Below, in pieces: positions 37,191-46,859 of a stretch of 64,000 nt of DNA. The notes beneath the pieces are model-generated. The model was not told the origin of the DNA. It did not search any database and saw only the letters and a program-made list of their open reading frames with translations. The stretch's first letter is position 1; each line of letters opens with the position of its first letter. Origin of the DNA: Marinomonas flavescens (GTDB lineage: Bacteria > Pseudomonadota > Gammaproteobacteria > Pseudomonadales > Marinomonadaceae); contig NZ_SJSB01000008.1 of NCBI RefSeq assembly GCF_004352835.1, positions 124,001 through 188,000 on the forward strand, read 5' to 3'. Both the position numbers and the translations under genes were made by a program.

Positions 37191-38084
37191 CTAATCATGA
37201 CTCTGAAAAGCGTCGAGCAAATAATTGACCAGAGCTTTCACTCTTAAACTGGTGTTTCTGGATTGCGGATACAGTACGGTAACGTCAGACGAGGGGAGCT
37301 GCCAATTAGGTATAGGTTCCACAAGCGCCCCTGACGCAAGTTCGCGTTCTATATAGTACGAGGGTTGTCGACTGAATCCTGCTCCTGCCAATGCTGCCAA
37401 TTTCGTCACATGACCATTGGCGCATTTTAATTTTCCTTGTACCGGCAATTCGTATTTTTCTTGGCTTATCTTATGGGTAAAAGTCCAGCGTTTAACAGAG
37501 CCTTTAATGAGTGGGTAGTCGAGTAGTGCTTTGGGGTGAGAAAGTGCCTCTATTCCCTCTAGAAAAGAAGGGGCAGCCACTAAATGATTACTGTAACGAG
37601 TTAGTTTTCGACCGATTAAGTTGGAGTTCTCCAGTGTGCCCATGCGAATGACTAAGTCGTATTGGGCTTCGATTAAGTCTACTCGAGAGCTGGAAAAGCT
37701 GAGGTCGATTTCGACGTTTGGGTTGTTTTGCATAAAACCCAGCAGTAGAGGCGCCAGTATTTGCTCACCAAATAATCCACCGACGGCGTTGATGCGAATG
37801 TTGCCGCTGAGGCTTTCGTTGGCATTTTGCGCTGATTGAACTGCATGCTCTAGCTGGTCAATGCCTTGTCGCGATAGATGATAAAACGTCTCTCCCGCCG
37901 GTGAGAGAGACAATGAGCGGGTGGAGCGATAGAGCAGTTGAACCCCCATTTCTTTTTCCAAACGGCTGATGATTTGTGACACCCGAGCTCGCGATACACC
38001 AAGTTGATCTGCGGCCTTGGAAAAGCTTTGTTCCTCTACCACGGTGAGGAACTCACGAATGCCATCTGGAAAGCCTGAAGTCAT
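37191..38084 (-). CDS. LysR-family transcriptional regulator
   Basis: The 297-residue protein has the N-terminal winged helix (FLTVVEEQSFSKAADQLGVS, then SRLEKEMGVQLLYRSTRSL) and a C-terminal effector-binding domain. It diverges from an aldo/keto reductase gene across 105 bases, the usual LysR layout, so that gene is its likely target. The effector is unknown. It resembles the CrgA/YafC-like subgroup but this is not firm. Confidence 0.88.
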   Translation of the reverse strand: MTSGFPDGIREFLTVVEEQSFSKAADQLGVSRARVSQIISRLEKEMGVQLLYRSTRSLSLSPAGETFYHLSRQGIDQLEHAVQSAQNANESLSGNIRINAVGGLFGEQILAPLLLGFMQNNPNVEIDLSFSSSRVDLIEAQYDLVIRMGTLENSNLIGRKLTRYSNHLVAAPSFLEGIEALSHPKALLDYPLIKGSVKRWTFTHKISQEKYELPVQGKLKCANGHVTKLAALAGAGFSRQPSYYIERELASGALVEPIPNWQLPSSDVTVLYPQSRNTSLRVKALVNYLLDAFQSHD

Positions 38085-38189
38085 ATTGTTAAGCCTTAAT
38101 AAACAAACCTGTTATTGATTTGATAATTATAAACATTAACAAGGCCCGTATAGTAGTGAGATCGATCATAACAAGTTATCGGAGTCATT

Positions 38190-39170
38190 GTGAAAACACG
38201 AATATTAGGTAAAACAGGCTATCAAGTATCTGAGATAGGTTTGGGGTGTTGGCAGTTGGGTAATAACTTTGGCCCGGTTGAAGAGCAAGAAGCGCAGGTT
38301 ATTTTACAGGCGGGCTTAGACAGTGGTATTCGCTTTTTTGACACGGCAGATGTCTATGGGTCTGGCATCAGTGAATCAAGAATCGGTGCTTGGCGTCGTT
38401 CGCTGGTAACCCCGCCGATTATCGCGACGAAAGTCGGTCGAAGTGCTGAGTTGTATCCAAACGGCTACAGCAAGGCATCGGTGAAGCAAAGCTTGCAGTC
38501 GTCTGCTCAGCGTTTGGGGGTAGAGTCTATTGATCTGGCTCAGCTACATTGCGTACCTCGGGATGTTTTGTTTTCTGGCGACATGCTGGCTTGGATGGAA
38601 GATTTCAAAAAAGAGGGTCTTATCAAACATTTCGGCGCCAGTGTGGAGATGTTGGATGAAGCGCAATTTTGTTGTACCCATCCTGAATTAGCCAGTTTGC
38701 AGATATTATTTAATGTGTTTCGCCAAGATGCCGTTAGCGAACTTTTTTCGCAAGTCGAGCAGAATAACATTGGCGTTATCGTGCGTTTGCCGTTGGCCAG
38801 TGGTTTGTTGACAGGGAAGATGACGGCCAGTGATCAATTTGATAAGCAAGATCATCGCTCTTATAACCAAGATGGCGCGGCCTTCCATGTTGGTGAGACC
38901 TTTAATGGTTTGCCATTTGCCAAAGGAGTGGCCTTGGTGGATGCCTTGAAAGAAAAATTGCCAGCAGAACACAATATATTGGATGTGTCGTTGCGTTGGA
39001 TCTTGGATCACCCTCAGGTATCGAGCATTATCGCTGGGGCGAGCCGAGCTTCTCAGGTGGTACGTAATGCGGCGGCGTCAGATCTACCGCCATTAAGTGA
39101 TGATATGCACGCGTTGTTGAAGGCGTACTATTATGATGAAGTAAAAGCGTTTATTCGAGGAGGGATCTAG
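38190..39170 (+). CDS. Aldo/keto reductase
   Basis: The 326-residue TIM-barrel oxidoreductase has the family pattern GLGCWQLGNNFG, FFDTADVYGSG (catalytic Asp and Tyr), IIATKVGR (Lys) and LAQLHC (His), a full tetrad. It likely reduces aldehydes or ketones with NADPH. The start is GTG at 38190 with GGAG nearby. The divergent LysR gene probably controls it. Confidence 0.9.
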   Translation: MKTRILGKTGYQVSEIGLGCWQLGNNFGPVEEQEAQVILQAGLDSGIRFFDTADVYGSGISESRIGAWRRSLVTPPIIATKVGRSAELYPNGYSKASVKQSLQSSAQRLGVESIDLAQLHCVPRDVLFSGDMLAWMEDFKKEGLIKHFGASVEMLDEAQFCCTHPELASLQILFNVFRQDAVSELFSQVEQNNIGVIVRLPLASGLLTGKMTASDQFDKQDHRSYNQDGAAFHVGETFNGLPFAKGVALVDALKEKLPAEHNILDVSLRWILDHPQVSSIIAGASRASQVVRNAAASDLPPLSDDMHALLKAYYYDEVKAFIRGGI

Positions 39171-39230
39171 GGAGCTTCTTCGTTAATAGATTATAGGCAG
39201 TCGTTTTTACGCTGTCGTTGTCACAGAATA

Positions 39231-39262
39231 CTTTCCAGCTAAAAAGCAGGTTAGCTGGAAAG
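39231..39262. terminator. Hairpin between aldo/keto reductase and bcp
   Basis: CTTTCCAGCTA and TAGCTGGAAAG are perfect 11-base inverted repeats around a ten-base loop, placed between two convergent genes. T-runs are poor, so it may end transcription weakly or in a factor-dependent way. Confidence 0.6.
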
Positions 39263-39271
39263 TCGCTCATA

Positions 39272-39721
39272 CTAACCAATAATTTGAGCTGTATGGTCTT
39301 TGGTTTTTACTTTTTCAATAATGTCACTGATGACGCCTTTTTCATCAATTACGAAGGTGGTTCTCACTGTGCCCATGTATTCTTTGCCCATGAATTTTTT
39401 CAATCTCCAGGTATCATACAAATCGTGCACTAGGTGTTCAGGATCTGAAATTAATGAGAAAGGCAGTTCATTTTTGGCGATGAAGTTCTGGTGGCGTTTT
39501 TCAGAGTCGGTGCTGATACCTAGTACAACAAAGCCTTTTTCAAGTAATGTCTCATAGTTATCTCGCAAATTACACGCCTGTGCGGTACAGCCTGGTGTGG
39601 AATCTTTCGGATAAAAGTACAGAATGACTTTTTTTCCACGGAACTGACTTAGCGTAATGTTTTCACCATGCTGGTCTTTTGCAAGAAAATCTGGTGCGCT
39701 CTGGCCTACTTTTGGTGTCAT
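39272..39721 (-). CDS. bcp: Thiol peroxidase Bcp (peroxiredoxin Q)
   Basis: Bcp reduces hydrogen peroxide and organic peroxides using thioredoxin. The 149-residue protein has the peroxidatic cysteine and its resolving partner five residues later in DSTPGCTAQACNLRD. It diverges from dapA, as in many gammaproteobacteria. GGAGATGAC precedes the ATG. Confidence 0.94.
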   Translation of the reverse strand: MTPKVGQSAPDFLAKDQHGENITLSQFRGKKVILYFYPKDSTPGCTAQACNLRDNYETLLEKGFVVLGISTDSEKRHQNFIAKNELPFSLISDPEHLVHDLYDTWRLKKFMGKEYMGTVRTTFVIDEKGVISDIIEKVKTKDHTAQIIG

Positions 39722-39914
39722 ATGTCATCTCCAATAATGTAACAATAGTTGTGAAAAAGAGTGCAATATTATTAGCTTACCAAGAGATGTTTAAAAAATC
39801 TTCACGAAAAAACGCATCCTTGTAATTTACTCTCGCTTTACAGGTCTGGATTATTGTTAATCAAGAGTCTGGGCGGTACTATATGTCCGCTTATTATTTT
39901 ATCGGAGGCTCGCA

Positions 39915-40796
39915 ATGATCACAGGTAGTTTAGTCGCTCTCATTACCCCTATGACATCGAATGGAGCGGTGGACTCAAAGAAATTAGATGATCTGATAGA
40001 GTTTCACATCGAACAAGGAACCCATGGCATCGTTGCGGTGGGAACGACGGGAGAATCTTCTACACTGACTCCTGAAGAACACTCCAATGTTATTCGCCAA
40101 GTCATCAAAACAGTCAATGGGCGTGTGCCAGTGATTGCCGGCACAGGTGCAAATGCTACTCACGAAGCAATTGATCTTACTCTTGCTGCCAAAGACGCGG
40201 GTGCTGATGCTTGTTTGTTGGTGACGCCATATTACAATAAACCAACCCAAGAAGGGCTTTATCAACACTTTAAAGCCATTGCTGAAGCCGTTGATATTCC
40301 ACAAATTCTTTATAATGTACCAGGTCGTACGGCATGTGATATGCAGAACGACACGGTAGTTCGCTTATCAACAGTGAAGAACATTGTCGGTATTAAAGAT
40401 GCAACGGGTGACCTAGAGCGTGGTCAAGCGTTAATCGACGCGTTACCAGCAGAGTTTGCCGTGTATTCTGGTGATGATCCTACCGCCGTAGCGTTAATGC
40501 TAATGGGTGGAAAAGGAAATATTTCTGTCACTGCAAACGTAGCACCTAAAGCTGTTTCTCAAGCCGCAGAATTTGCTTTAGCTGGGAATGCAGAGTCTGC
40601 TCATGCAATGGACCAAAGTATTGCACTATTGCACATGAACCTTTTTGTCGAATCTAACCCAATACCAGTGAAATGGGCATGTGCTCAGCTTGGTCTTTGT
40701 GAAAATAGTATTCGCCTACCTTTGACGGTACTTTCAGAAGCGCATCATGAGGCGGTTAAACAAGCCATGGTGCAAACGGGAATTCTCTCTCTATGA
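39915..40796 (+). CDS. dapA: 4-hydroxy-tetrahydrodipicolinate synthase
   Basis: DapA condenses pyruvate with aspartate semialdehyde, the first committed step to lysine and diaminopimelate. The 293-residue TIM-barrel protein has GTTGESSTLT, the tyrosine of the proton relay in YNVPGRTACD, and the Schiff-base lysine in VGIKDATGDLE. GGAGG precedes the ATG. It overlaps bamC by four bases, a common dapA-bamC pairing. Confidence 0.97.
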   Translation: MITGSLVALITPMTSNGAVDSKKLDDLIEFHIEQGTHGIVAVGTTGESSTLTPEEHSNVIRQVIKTVNGRVPVIAGTGANATHEAIDLTLAAKDAGADACLLVTPYYNKPTQEGLYQHFKAIAEAVDIPQILYNVPGRTACDMQNDTVVRLSTVKNIVGIKDATGDLERGQALIDALPAEFAVYSGDDPTAVALMLMGGKGNISVTANVAPKAVSQAAEFALAGNAESAHAMDQSIALLHMNLFVESNPIPVKWACAQLGLCENSIRLPLTVLSEAHHEAVKQAMVQTGILSL

Positions 40797-41818
40797 ATAA
40801 AAAAACGATCAAGCTAGCAAGCGTAGGCGCGCTTGCTATTGCACTGTCGGGTTGCAGTCTTCTTTTAACAGACCATTCTAATGACTATCGTAATGAGTCT
40901 GTGAATTCTGTGGTATTAAAAGTGCCTGCCGGCGCTCTTCAGGCTAGAGATGATTTAGTCATCCCGAACGAAAATAAAATTGCAGATCTAACAAAAGATT
41001 CAAAATTTGTTGTTCCTCGAGCTGTTTTTGTTTTCTACCCTATGGCTAAAATTGCCGTTGAAAGTTCGCAAGATAGTATCGTTTTCAATGTGCCAGCGAA
41101 TATGGTGCAATCTAAGAAAATGATCAAAGATTTTCTTATGGCCTTACACGGCGATGGTGAGTCTGTTGCAAGCACGGCAGATAATAAAATCGTAAGTGTT
41201 CCATTCGAGTTCATCAAGCAAGGTTGGTGGGCTTCTATATGGAGTGACATCTCACGCAATTTCCCTGAAACAATAGTGTTCTCATTTTCCTTCAAAGAGA
41301 CCGAAAAAGGCACGCTTGTCTCTGTGCAATATAAAGTGGAAGAGAATGGTAAAGACACCTCAGGTTGGATGAATCCTACATCAAGAAATGATGTTTATGC
41401 CGATGTGGTTCGATTATGGGGAGACATGGGCAGGCAAGTGAATAAAACCTCGGTTTATCTTTCCGAACAAGGCAATAAAACGCCATTTCATGTTTGGATA
41501 GACCATCGCGGAATTTTTGCCATCCATTTAAATTCGAATAATACAACGGCTGATTCCTTGGCGTCTCAGCTAGCGTTGGCCGGATTGAAGCCAGTAACTG
41601 GAAAAGAAAATACCCTATCCGTTCTGCCTTCAAAGGATACAAAACAATTCAGTGTTGCGCCCATTGCGGGTGCCGGAAAAGTGTTAGCTTGGGACAAGCG
41701 TGAATATAAGTACAATATCGTTCATCAGAAAGCAGGTGACTTTCTTGTGATTGATGTATCTGCTTCACCAAACCCTGAAATAACATCATTTCTTTTAGCA
41801 CAGCGTTTTGTAAAATAA
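40793..41818 (+). CDS. bamC: BamC outer-membrane assembly lipoprotein
   Basis: BamC is a lipoprotein of the BAM complex that inserts beta-barrel proteins in the outer membrane. The 341-residue protein has a lipobox, LSGC, with the modified cysteine at residue 21. After it come the low-complexity N-terminal segment and two helix-grip domains. Its place after dapA, with start and stop overlapping, is the family's usual context. purC follows, also as in E. coli. Confidence 0.93.
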   Translation: MNKKTIKLASVGALAIALSGCSLLLTDHSNDYRNESVNSVVLKVPAGALQARDDLVIPNENKIADLTKDSKFVVPRAVFVFYPMAKIAVESSQDSIVFNVPANMVQSKKMIKDFLMALHGDGESVASTADNKIVSVPFEFIKQGWWASIWSDISRNFPETIVFSFSFKETEKGTLVSVQYKVEENGKDTSGWMNPTSRNDVYADVVRLWGDMGRQVNKTSVYLSEQGNKTPFHVWIDHRGIFAIHLNSNNTTADSLASQLALAGLKPVTGKENTLSVLPSKDTKQFSVAPIAGAGKVLAWDKREYKYNIVHQKAGDFLVIDVSASPNPEITSFLLAQRFVK

Positions 41819-41855
41819 AAGATTAACCCTCACAGCAACAATCGGAGACGCTCCA

Positions 41856-42572
41856 ATGGAAAAACGACAAGAGCTATATGCAGGTAAGGCAAAATCTGTA
41901 TTTAAGACAGATGATCCTGACAAAATGGTTCTAGTATTTCGCGATGATACTTCTGCATTTGATGGCAAAAAAATCGTGCAGCTAGATCGTAAAGGCATGG
42001 TGAATAATAAATTCAATGCTTTCATCATGACTAAGCTACAAGAAGCGGGTATTCCTACGCATTTTGAAAAGTTACTGGGTGAAACAGAATGCCTTGTTAA
42101 ACGCTTAGATATGATGCCGATTGAATGTGTTGTGCGTAACGTTGCAGCAGGCAGTCTTTGCCGCCGTTTAGGCGTTGAAGAAGGGCTACCACTTAATCCA
42201 CCAACGTTTGAGTTGTTCCTTAAAAACGATGCGCTTGGTGACCCAATGATTAACGAATCACATGTTGAATCGTTTGGTTGGGCAAAAGCAGAAGACCTCG
42301 CTAAAGCAAAAGAATTAACTTATAAAGTCAATGGTGTTCTTAAGGCTTTGTTTGCTGAAGGTGGCATGATTCTAGTGGATTACAAACTAGAATTTGGCGT
42401 ATTCAAAGGCGAAGTTGTTTTAGGCGATGAGTTTTCTCCAGACGGCTGTCGTTTGTGGGATGCTCAGACAAAAGAAAAGCTAGACAAAGACCGTTTCCGT
42501 CAAGGTCTGGGTGGTGTTATTGAAGCGTATGAAGATGTAGGGCGTCGTATTGGTATTAATTTCGACGCTTAG
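41856..42572 (+). CDS. purC: SAICAR synthetase
   Basis: PurC joins aspartate to CAIR in purine synthesis. The 238-residue ATP-using enzyme opens with [20 protein letters not shown] and has [15 protein letters not shown] and LVDYKLEFG, all core blocks. A CGGAGAC ribosome site lies before the ATG. A strong terminator ends the transcript, so it may be the last gene of dapA-bamC-purC. Confidence 0.97.
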   Translation: MEKRQELYAGKAKSVFKTDDPDKMVLVFRDDTSAFDGKKIVQLDRKGMVNNKFNAFIMTKLQEAGIPTHFEKLLGETECLVKRLDMMPIECVVRNVAAGSLCRRLGVEEGLPLNPPTFELFLKNDALGDPMINESHVESFGWAKAEDLAKAKELTYKVNGVLKALFAEGGMILVDYKLEFGVFKGEVVLGDEFSPDGCRLWDAQTKEKLDKDRFRQGLGGVIEAYEDVGRRIGINFDA

Positions 42573-42590
42573 ATCTAGGTAACGCAGTTT

Positions 42591-42623
42591 AAATGAAGGG
42601 GCTATTTTGCCCCTTCATTTTTT
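42591..42623 (+). terminator. Strong terminator after purC
   Basis: AAATGAAGGGG, loop CTATTTTG and CCCCTTCATTT form a perfect 11-base-pair stem with TTT following. It lies between purC and the Lol permease gene. Confidence 0.9.
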
Positions 42624-42640
42624 ACATATAAGGGGTTGCT

Positions 42641-43885
42641 TTGATTAATTTTCTTCCAGTTCGTATCGGATTGCGTTACGCCAGAGCAAAACGCTCGAAT
42701 CACTTTATTTCCTTCATTAGTTTCTCATCTATTGCTGGTTTAGCATTGGGTGTCGCTGTATTGATTACCGTATTATCCGTGATGAACGGTTTCGATAGAG
42801 AGTTACAAAAACGCATTTTAGGTATGGTCCCTCACGCCACATTATGGGGAACACCAGTTTTACCTAATTGGCAAAAAGATATGAAAATCATTGAAAAAAT
42901 GCCTCATGTAGTCGGTGTTGCACCGCATACTCAAGCACAAGTCATGTTTCAGTCAGGCTCGAGTGTTCACGGTGCTCTTTTGAATGGTATTAATCCTGAG
43001 ATGGAGAAAAAGGTCTCTATCATCAATAAACATATGATTTCAGGATCGTTAGATGCTCTTAATACGACCAATTTTGGTATCGTTTTGGGGTCTCAGTTGG
43101 CCAAAATGTTAGGGGTTCAAATCGGTGACAAGGTCACCGCTATTTTGCCCAGAGCCAGTGTTTCTATTGCAGGTGTCACGCCGGTATTAAAGCGTTTCAC
43201 TTTAGTTGGTGTATTTGAAGTAGGGGCAGAGTTAGACAGCAGCCTTGCTTACATCAATATAAAAGATGCGGCACTGCTCAAACGATATAAAAAAGATCAA
43301 GTAGAGGCGTTGAGGATCAGTTTTGATGATCTGTTTGTGGCACCTACTGAAATTTGGGATATAGCGAGAGCGATCCCAGGTCTAAACAGAGTGAGTGATT
43401 GGACTCGAACTCATGGCAATCTTTTCCGTGCGATTAAAATGGAAAAAACCATGATAGGTTTGCTATTACTACTTATCGTTGCCGTGGCGGCTTTTAATAT
43501 CGTCTCTACACTGGTGATGGTGGTAACGGATAAGCGTAATGACATCGCGATATTAAGGACGATGGGCTTAACGTCACGACAAGTGATGTGCGTATTTATT
43601 GTCCAAGGTATTTTTATCGGCTTGCTAGGAACCTTAATTGGCTTGGTGATTGGTATTGCTCTGGCACTCAATGTCAGCAGTATTGTTAATTGGTTACAAC
43701 ACTTACTCCACGTGCAATTTATGAGTCCAGATGTGTACTTTATAAATTATCTTCCTTCTGAATTAGAATGGTCAGATGTGAAGATGATTGTAACGAGTGC
43801 TTTCGTAATGACGGTAGCAGCCACCATTTATCCGGCGTGGCGTGCATCAAAAGTAGAACCGGCTGAGGCGTTACGTTATGAGTAA
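42641..43885 (+). CDS. lolC: Lipoprotein-releasing permease, LolC/LolE family
   Basis: The 414-residue protein is a MacB/FtsX-like permease with one N-terminal helix (FSSIAGLALGVAVLITVLSV), a large periplasmic domain and three C-terminal helices, ending in YPAWRASKVEPAEALRYE. With LolD it releases lipoproteins from the inner membrane to LolA. It starts with TTG after AAGGGG. Only one such permease precedes lolD and no lolE follows, which suggests a homodimeric LolF-type transporter unless a second copy lies elsewhere. Confidence 0.92.
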   Translation: MINFLPVRIGLRYARAKRSNHFISFISFSSIAGLALGVAVLITVLSVMNGFDRELQKRILGMVPHATLWGTPVLPNWQKDMKIIEKMPHVVGVAPHTQAQVMFQSGSSVHGALLNGINPEMEKKVSIINKHMISGSLDALNTTNFGIVLGSQLAKMLGVQIGDKVTAILPRASVSIAGVTPVLKRFTLVGVFEVGAELDSSLAYINIKDAALLKRYKKDQVEALRISFDDLFVAPTEIWDIARAIPGLNRVSDWTRTHGNLFRAIKMEKTMIGLLLLLIVAVAAFNIVSTLVMVVTDKRNDIAILRTMGLTSRQVMCVFIVQGIFIGLLGTLIGLVIGIALALNVSSIVNWLQHLLHVQFMSPDVYFINYLPSELEWSDVKMIVTSAFVMTVAATIYPAWRASKVEPAEALRYE

Positions 43886-44567
43886 GGAAATAGTACTAGA
43901 ATGCAAATCATTGTCTAAGCAGTACTTGGATGGCAAGCAAACGGTTGATGTGTTTCGCTCTATTGATTTCTCCCTTCATAAAGGTGAAGCGTGTGCGATT
44001 GTCGGTGCCTCTGGCTCAGGTAAAACAACCTTGCTTAACTTGTTGGCTGGATTGGATTTGGCAAGCAGCGGGGAAGTAAAGCTGGCGCAGGTTTCTTGGT
44101 CGAGTATAAATGACGCCAAGCGTGCCAAAATGCGTAACAAAGAGATGGGGTTTGTGTATCAATTTCATCATCTTCTTCCAGAGTTTAGCGCACTTGAAAA
44201 TGTAATGATGCCGATGTGGATTGCTGGTACGTCTAAAGCAGAATCAAAAAAACAAGGCGAGCAACTGTTGTCTCAAGTGGGGTTGGGGGAGCGTTTAAAT
44301 CATAAGCCTTCTCAACTTTCTGGTGGTGAGCGTCAGCGTGTTGCCATTGCCAGAGCGCTTGCAAATAAACCTGCGTGTGTGCTGATGGATGAGCCGACAG
44401 GAAACCTTGATGAAGCAACGTCTCAAGACATTCAAGACCTAATTAATGAGCTAAAAGTTTCTCATAATATGGCTTTTTTGATTGTTACTCACGATGAGAA
44501 GATGCTTGGCTGGATGGATTCGGCTTATCGATTGTCACAAGGTGAATTGTCTTCAATAAAAGGCTAA
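43878..44567 (+). CDS. lolD: Lipoprotein-releasing ATPase LolD
   Basis: LolD powers lipoprotein extraction by the LolC/E-type permease. The 229-residue ABC ATPase has GASGSGKTTLL (Walker A), the signature LSGGERQRVAIARAL and Walker B CVLMDEPTGNLD. It overlaps the permease gene by eight bases. A hairpin terminator follows, so the operon holds just these two genes. Confidence 0.95.
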   Translation: MSKEIVLECKSLSKQYLDGKQTVDVFRSIDFSLHKGEACAIVGASGSGKTTLLNLLAGLDLASSGEVKLAQVSWSSINDAKRAKMRNKEMGFVYQFHHLLPEFSALENVMMPMWIAGTSKAESKKQGEQLLSQVGLGERLNHKPSQLSGGERQRVAIARALANKPACVLMDEPTGNLDEATSQDIQDLINELKVSHNMAFLIVTHDEKMLGWMDSAYRLSQGELSSIKG

Positions 44568-44606
44568 TTTACTTTCTTAAAGGTAGTTTAGCGAAGTGAA
44601 AGCTAT

Positions 44607-44637
44607 AGTGATAAAACCAATGGATGGTTTTATCACT
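44607..44637 (+). terminator. Hairpin terminator after lolD
   Basis: AGTGATAAAACCA, loop ATGGA and TGGTTTTATCACT form a perfect 13-base-pair stem. The run of T is within the stem rather than after it. Confidence 0.75.
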
Positions 44638-44703
44638 TGGTGAATTACACATTAGTGAGTAGAAATAAACATTATTAAATAGCGCAAATCCAAGGAGTGG
44701 ATG

Positions 44704-45552
44704 ATGATATTTAAAATAATAGTACTGCTGTGTTTGTCTTTCCCCATCATGTTATCTGCTAAGCCAGATGTACAATTAGCAAAGCACTATTCTGATCGTA
44801 TCGACGTTCGAGACTTTTTAGTCAGTGAAAAATACGATGGTGTTCGAGGCATTTGGACTGGGTCGACGTTGTTAAGTCGGACCGGGAAACCTATTCATGC
44901 ACCAGCGTGGTTTACTGAAAAATTACCTAATATTTGGCTCGATGGTGAGCTTTTCTCCACGCGTGGAAATTTCCAATTCGTAGCCTCCGTAGTCACTAAA
45001 AATACCCCGATAGACAGTGAATGGCGCCTAATACGCTATATGGTATTTGATGCTCCAGATTTTGAACACTCATTTCTTGAACGCAGTCAACGTTATACCC
45101 GCATTGTGGAGCAACTTGATTTACCCTTTGTTATTGCCATTAAACAGTTCACCGTGATGGACAATCAAATCCTCAGCGACACACTAGATGACTATGTTGC
45201 TAACGGAGCGGAAGGCTTAATTTTGCATCGTAAGACGGCATTGTTTAAAAATGGTCGTACTGATAACTTACTAAAATTAAAACCTTTTATGGACGCTGAA
45301 GCCCGCGTGGTCGCTTTGACAAAAGGTGAGGGTAAGTACACTGGAATGATGGGGGCTTTGGTTGTAGAAATACCGTCCGGTATTAGGTTTAAAATTGGCA
45401 CAGGATTTTCAGACAACGAACGTATGAACCCACCGAATATAGGCGATATTATTACCTATAAATATCACGGTTATACCAATAAGGGAATTCCTCGTTTTGC
45501 GAGTTTTATGCGAGTACGTTATCCAGTAGATACCGTGCCTCTGAAAGATTAA
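44704..45552 (+). CDS. ligE: ATP-dependent DNA ligase with signal peptide (LigE-like)
   Basis: The 282-residue ligase has an N-terminal signal sequence (FKIIVLLCLSFPIMLSA), so it should act in the periplasm. The adenylated lysine is K43 in SEKYDGVRG (motif I). WLDGELF, EGLILHRK (motif IV) and LLKLKPF (motif V) follow, and a small OB domain closes the chain. There are no DNA-binding add-on domains. Such minimal secreted ligases may seal nicks in DNA taken up during transformation; that role is inference. The second of two adjacent ATG codons has better spacing from AAGGAG. Confidence 0.88.
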   Translation: MIFKIIVLLCLSFPIMLSAKPDVQLAKHYSDRIDVRDFLVSEKYDGVRGIWTGSTLLSRTGKPIHAPAWFTEKLPNIWLDGELFSTRGNFQFVASVVTKNTPIDSEWRLIRYMVFDAPDFEHSFLERSQRYTRIVEQLDLPFVIAIKQFTVMDNQILSDTLDDYVANGAEGLILHRKTALFKNGRTDNLLKLKPFMDAEARVVALTKGEGKYTGMMGALVVEIPSGIRFKIGTGFSDNERMNPPNIGDIITYKYHGYTNKGIPRFASFMRVRYPVDTVPLKD

Positions 45553-45615
45553 CCCGTTGTGTGTTTGTTTTTGATGCAGCAGTTTTTTGTGTATTAGGTA
45601 AACGTTCGTTTTTAG

Positions 45616-46320
45616 ATGAGGGCTACTTTGAAAGATATATATTGTTTGCCGGGCACTATGTGTGATGAAGGGTTATGGCAGTTTACGCAACCACTGCTAG
45701 GTGATGTGAATCTAAAGCATGTTGTGTTACCTGAGGTTGATACGCTGGATGGCATCGTCGAAGCATTAAGTCTGTTATTACCTAATGAGCCGATTCATCT
45801 ACTAGGATTCTCAATGGGAGGGTATTTGGCGAGTGCTTTTGCGCTGAAATACCCTGAGCGAATACAGCAGCTGATGGTCGTATCAAATGCGGCTCAAGGT
45901 TTACTTGAGAGAGAAGTGGTGCAGCGAAAGCAGGCTTTAAATTGGGTGCTACGGCACGGCTATAAAGGCATCCCTAAGAAAAAAGCAATCGCGATGCTAG
46001 GCAATCATAATAAAAATAGTGATTTTATTATTCAAGTGATTCAAGCAATGGACGCGCGTTTGGGAGAGCGTGTTTTCGTGCAACAACTTAGTAGTTCGTT
46101 AAACAGGCCTTCATTACTCTCTCAGCTTGAAAAGAGTTCGATTGATCTGTGTTTTTGTGTTGGAGAAGAGGATGTGCTTGTACCACTCGAGACATTTAAG
46201 TTGCTTGAATCAAATGCTCGCTTCTTATGCAGTACAGTTAAGCACTGTGGTCATATGATCCCACTTGAGCAGCCGGTTTGGCTTGCCCAAAAGCTAATAG
46301 CGTTCTTTCGATTTGGATGA
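45616..46320 (+). CDS. Alpha/beta-fold hydrolase
   Basis: The 234-residue protein has the nucleophile elbow GFSMGGYLASAFA and the catalytic histidine in HCGHMIPLEQP, with YCLPGTMCDEGLW as the oxyanion-hole region. It resembles small esterases of the BioH/MenH-like type, but no substrate can be inferred. It follows the ligase gene by 63 bases and converges with the ArsR-family gene. Confidence 0.85.
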   Translation: MRATLKDIYCLPGTMCDEGLWQFTQPLLGDVNLKHVVLPEVDTLDGIVEALSLLLPNEPIHLLGFSMGGYLASAFALKYPERIQQLMVVSNAAQGLLEREVVQRKQALNWVLRHGYKGIPKKKAIAMLGNHNKNSDFIIQVIQAMDARLGERVFVQQLSSSLNRPSLLSQLEKSSIDLCFCVGEEDVLVPLETFKLLESNARFLCSTVKHCGHMIPLEQPVWLAQKLIAFFRFG

Positions 46321-46372
46321 AGGTACACAGGTTTTCATAAAGCTAGGTCTGCGGTATCAATAGATAGATTTG

Positions 46373-46681
46373 TTAGGGGCAAAATAAATCATGCAGTGTA
46401 CGAATGAGTGTTTCTACCTTAGCGTCGCCAATACGATAAAAAATAGTTTGAGAATCACGTCTTGTTTCCACTAAGCCATCTTTTCTCAGTATGGCTAAAT
46501 GTTGCGATAAGGCGGATTGGCTGAGGGGGAGTTTGTTGTTAAGAGCGGTAACAGATAGCTCCTCATCCAATAGATAGCAAAGAATCATTAGGCGATTTTC
46601 ATTACTAATCGCTTTTAAAAAACCAGCAGCTTGTGAGGCTTGCTGCACCATCTGATCAAGTGGAACTTCATTTTTTTGCAT
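46373..46681 (-). CDS. ArsR-family regulator, YgaV/SqrR/BigR-like
   Basis: The 102-residue winged-helix protein has the recognition helix LSQSALSQHLAILRKDGLVE. It lacks the ELCVCDL metal site of classical ArsR/SmtB. Its two cysteines, C35 in LMILC and C101 in the final FCP, are 66 residues apart. That matches the dithiol spacing of the persulfide sensors SqrR (C41/C107) and BigR, and the C-terminal CP resembles E. coli YgaV. It probably represses sulfide or redox genes, but no obvious target lies next to it. Confidence 0.87.
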   Translation of the reverse strand: MQKNEVPLDQMVQQASQAAGFLKAISNENRLMILCYLLDEELSVTALNNKLPLSQSALSQHLAILRKDGLVETRRDSQTIFYRIGDAKVETLIRTLHDLFCP

Positions 46682-46859
46682 TCGTTTTGTCCATTAAGGA
46701 TAAGTGGTTGGATTACTTTATTGCATCTCTTTTTATCAATTCATCCACATAGTCTGTGGATAAATCTGGGGGTAGTCTTCGCTGATCGTGGTATTTCTCA
46801 TAAGGGGCGCCCGTCGGATAGGTTTGGTTAAAAAACGATCAGAGTTCGCCCCGTTGAGT

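Noticed and set aside
46682..46859. Small reading frame between the ArsR-family gene and xthA
   Set aside because: No ribosome site, no recognisable product and it overlaps the regulator on the other strand.
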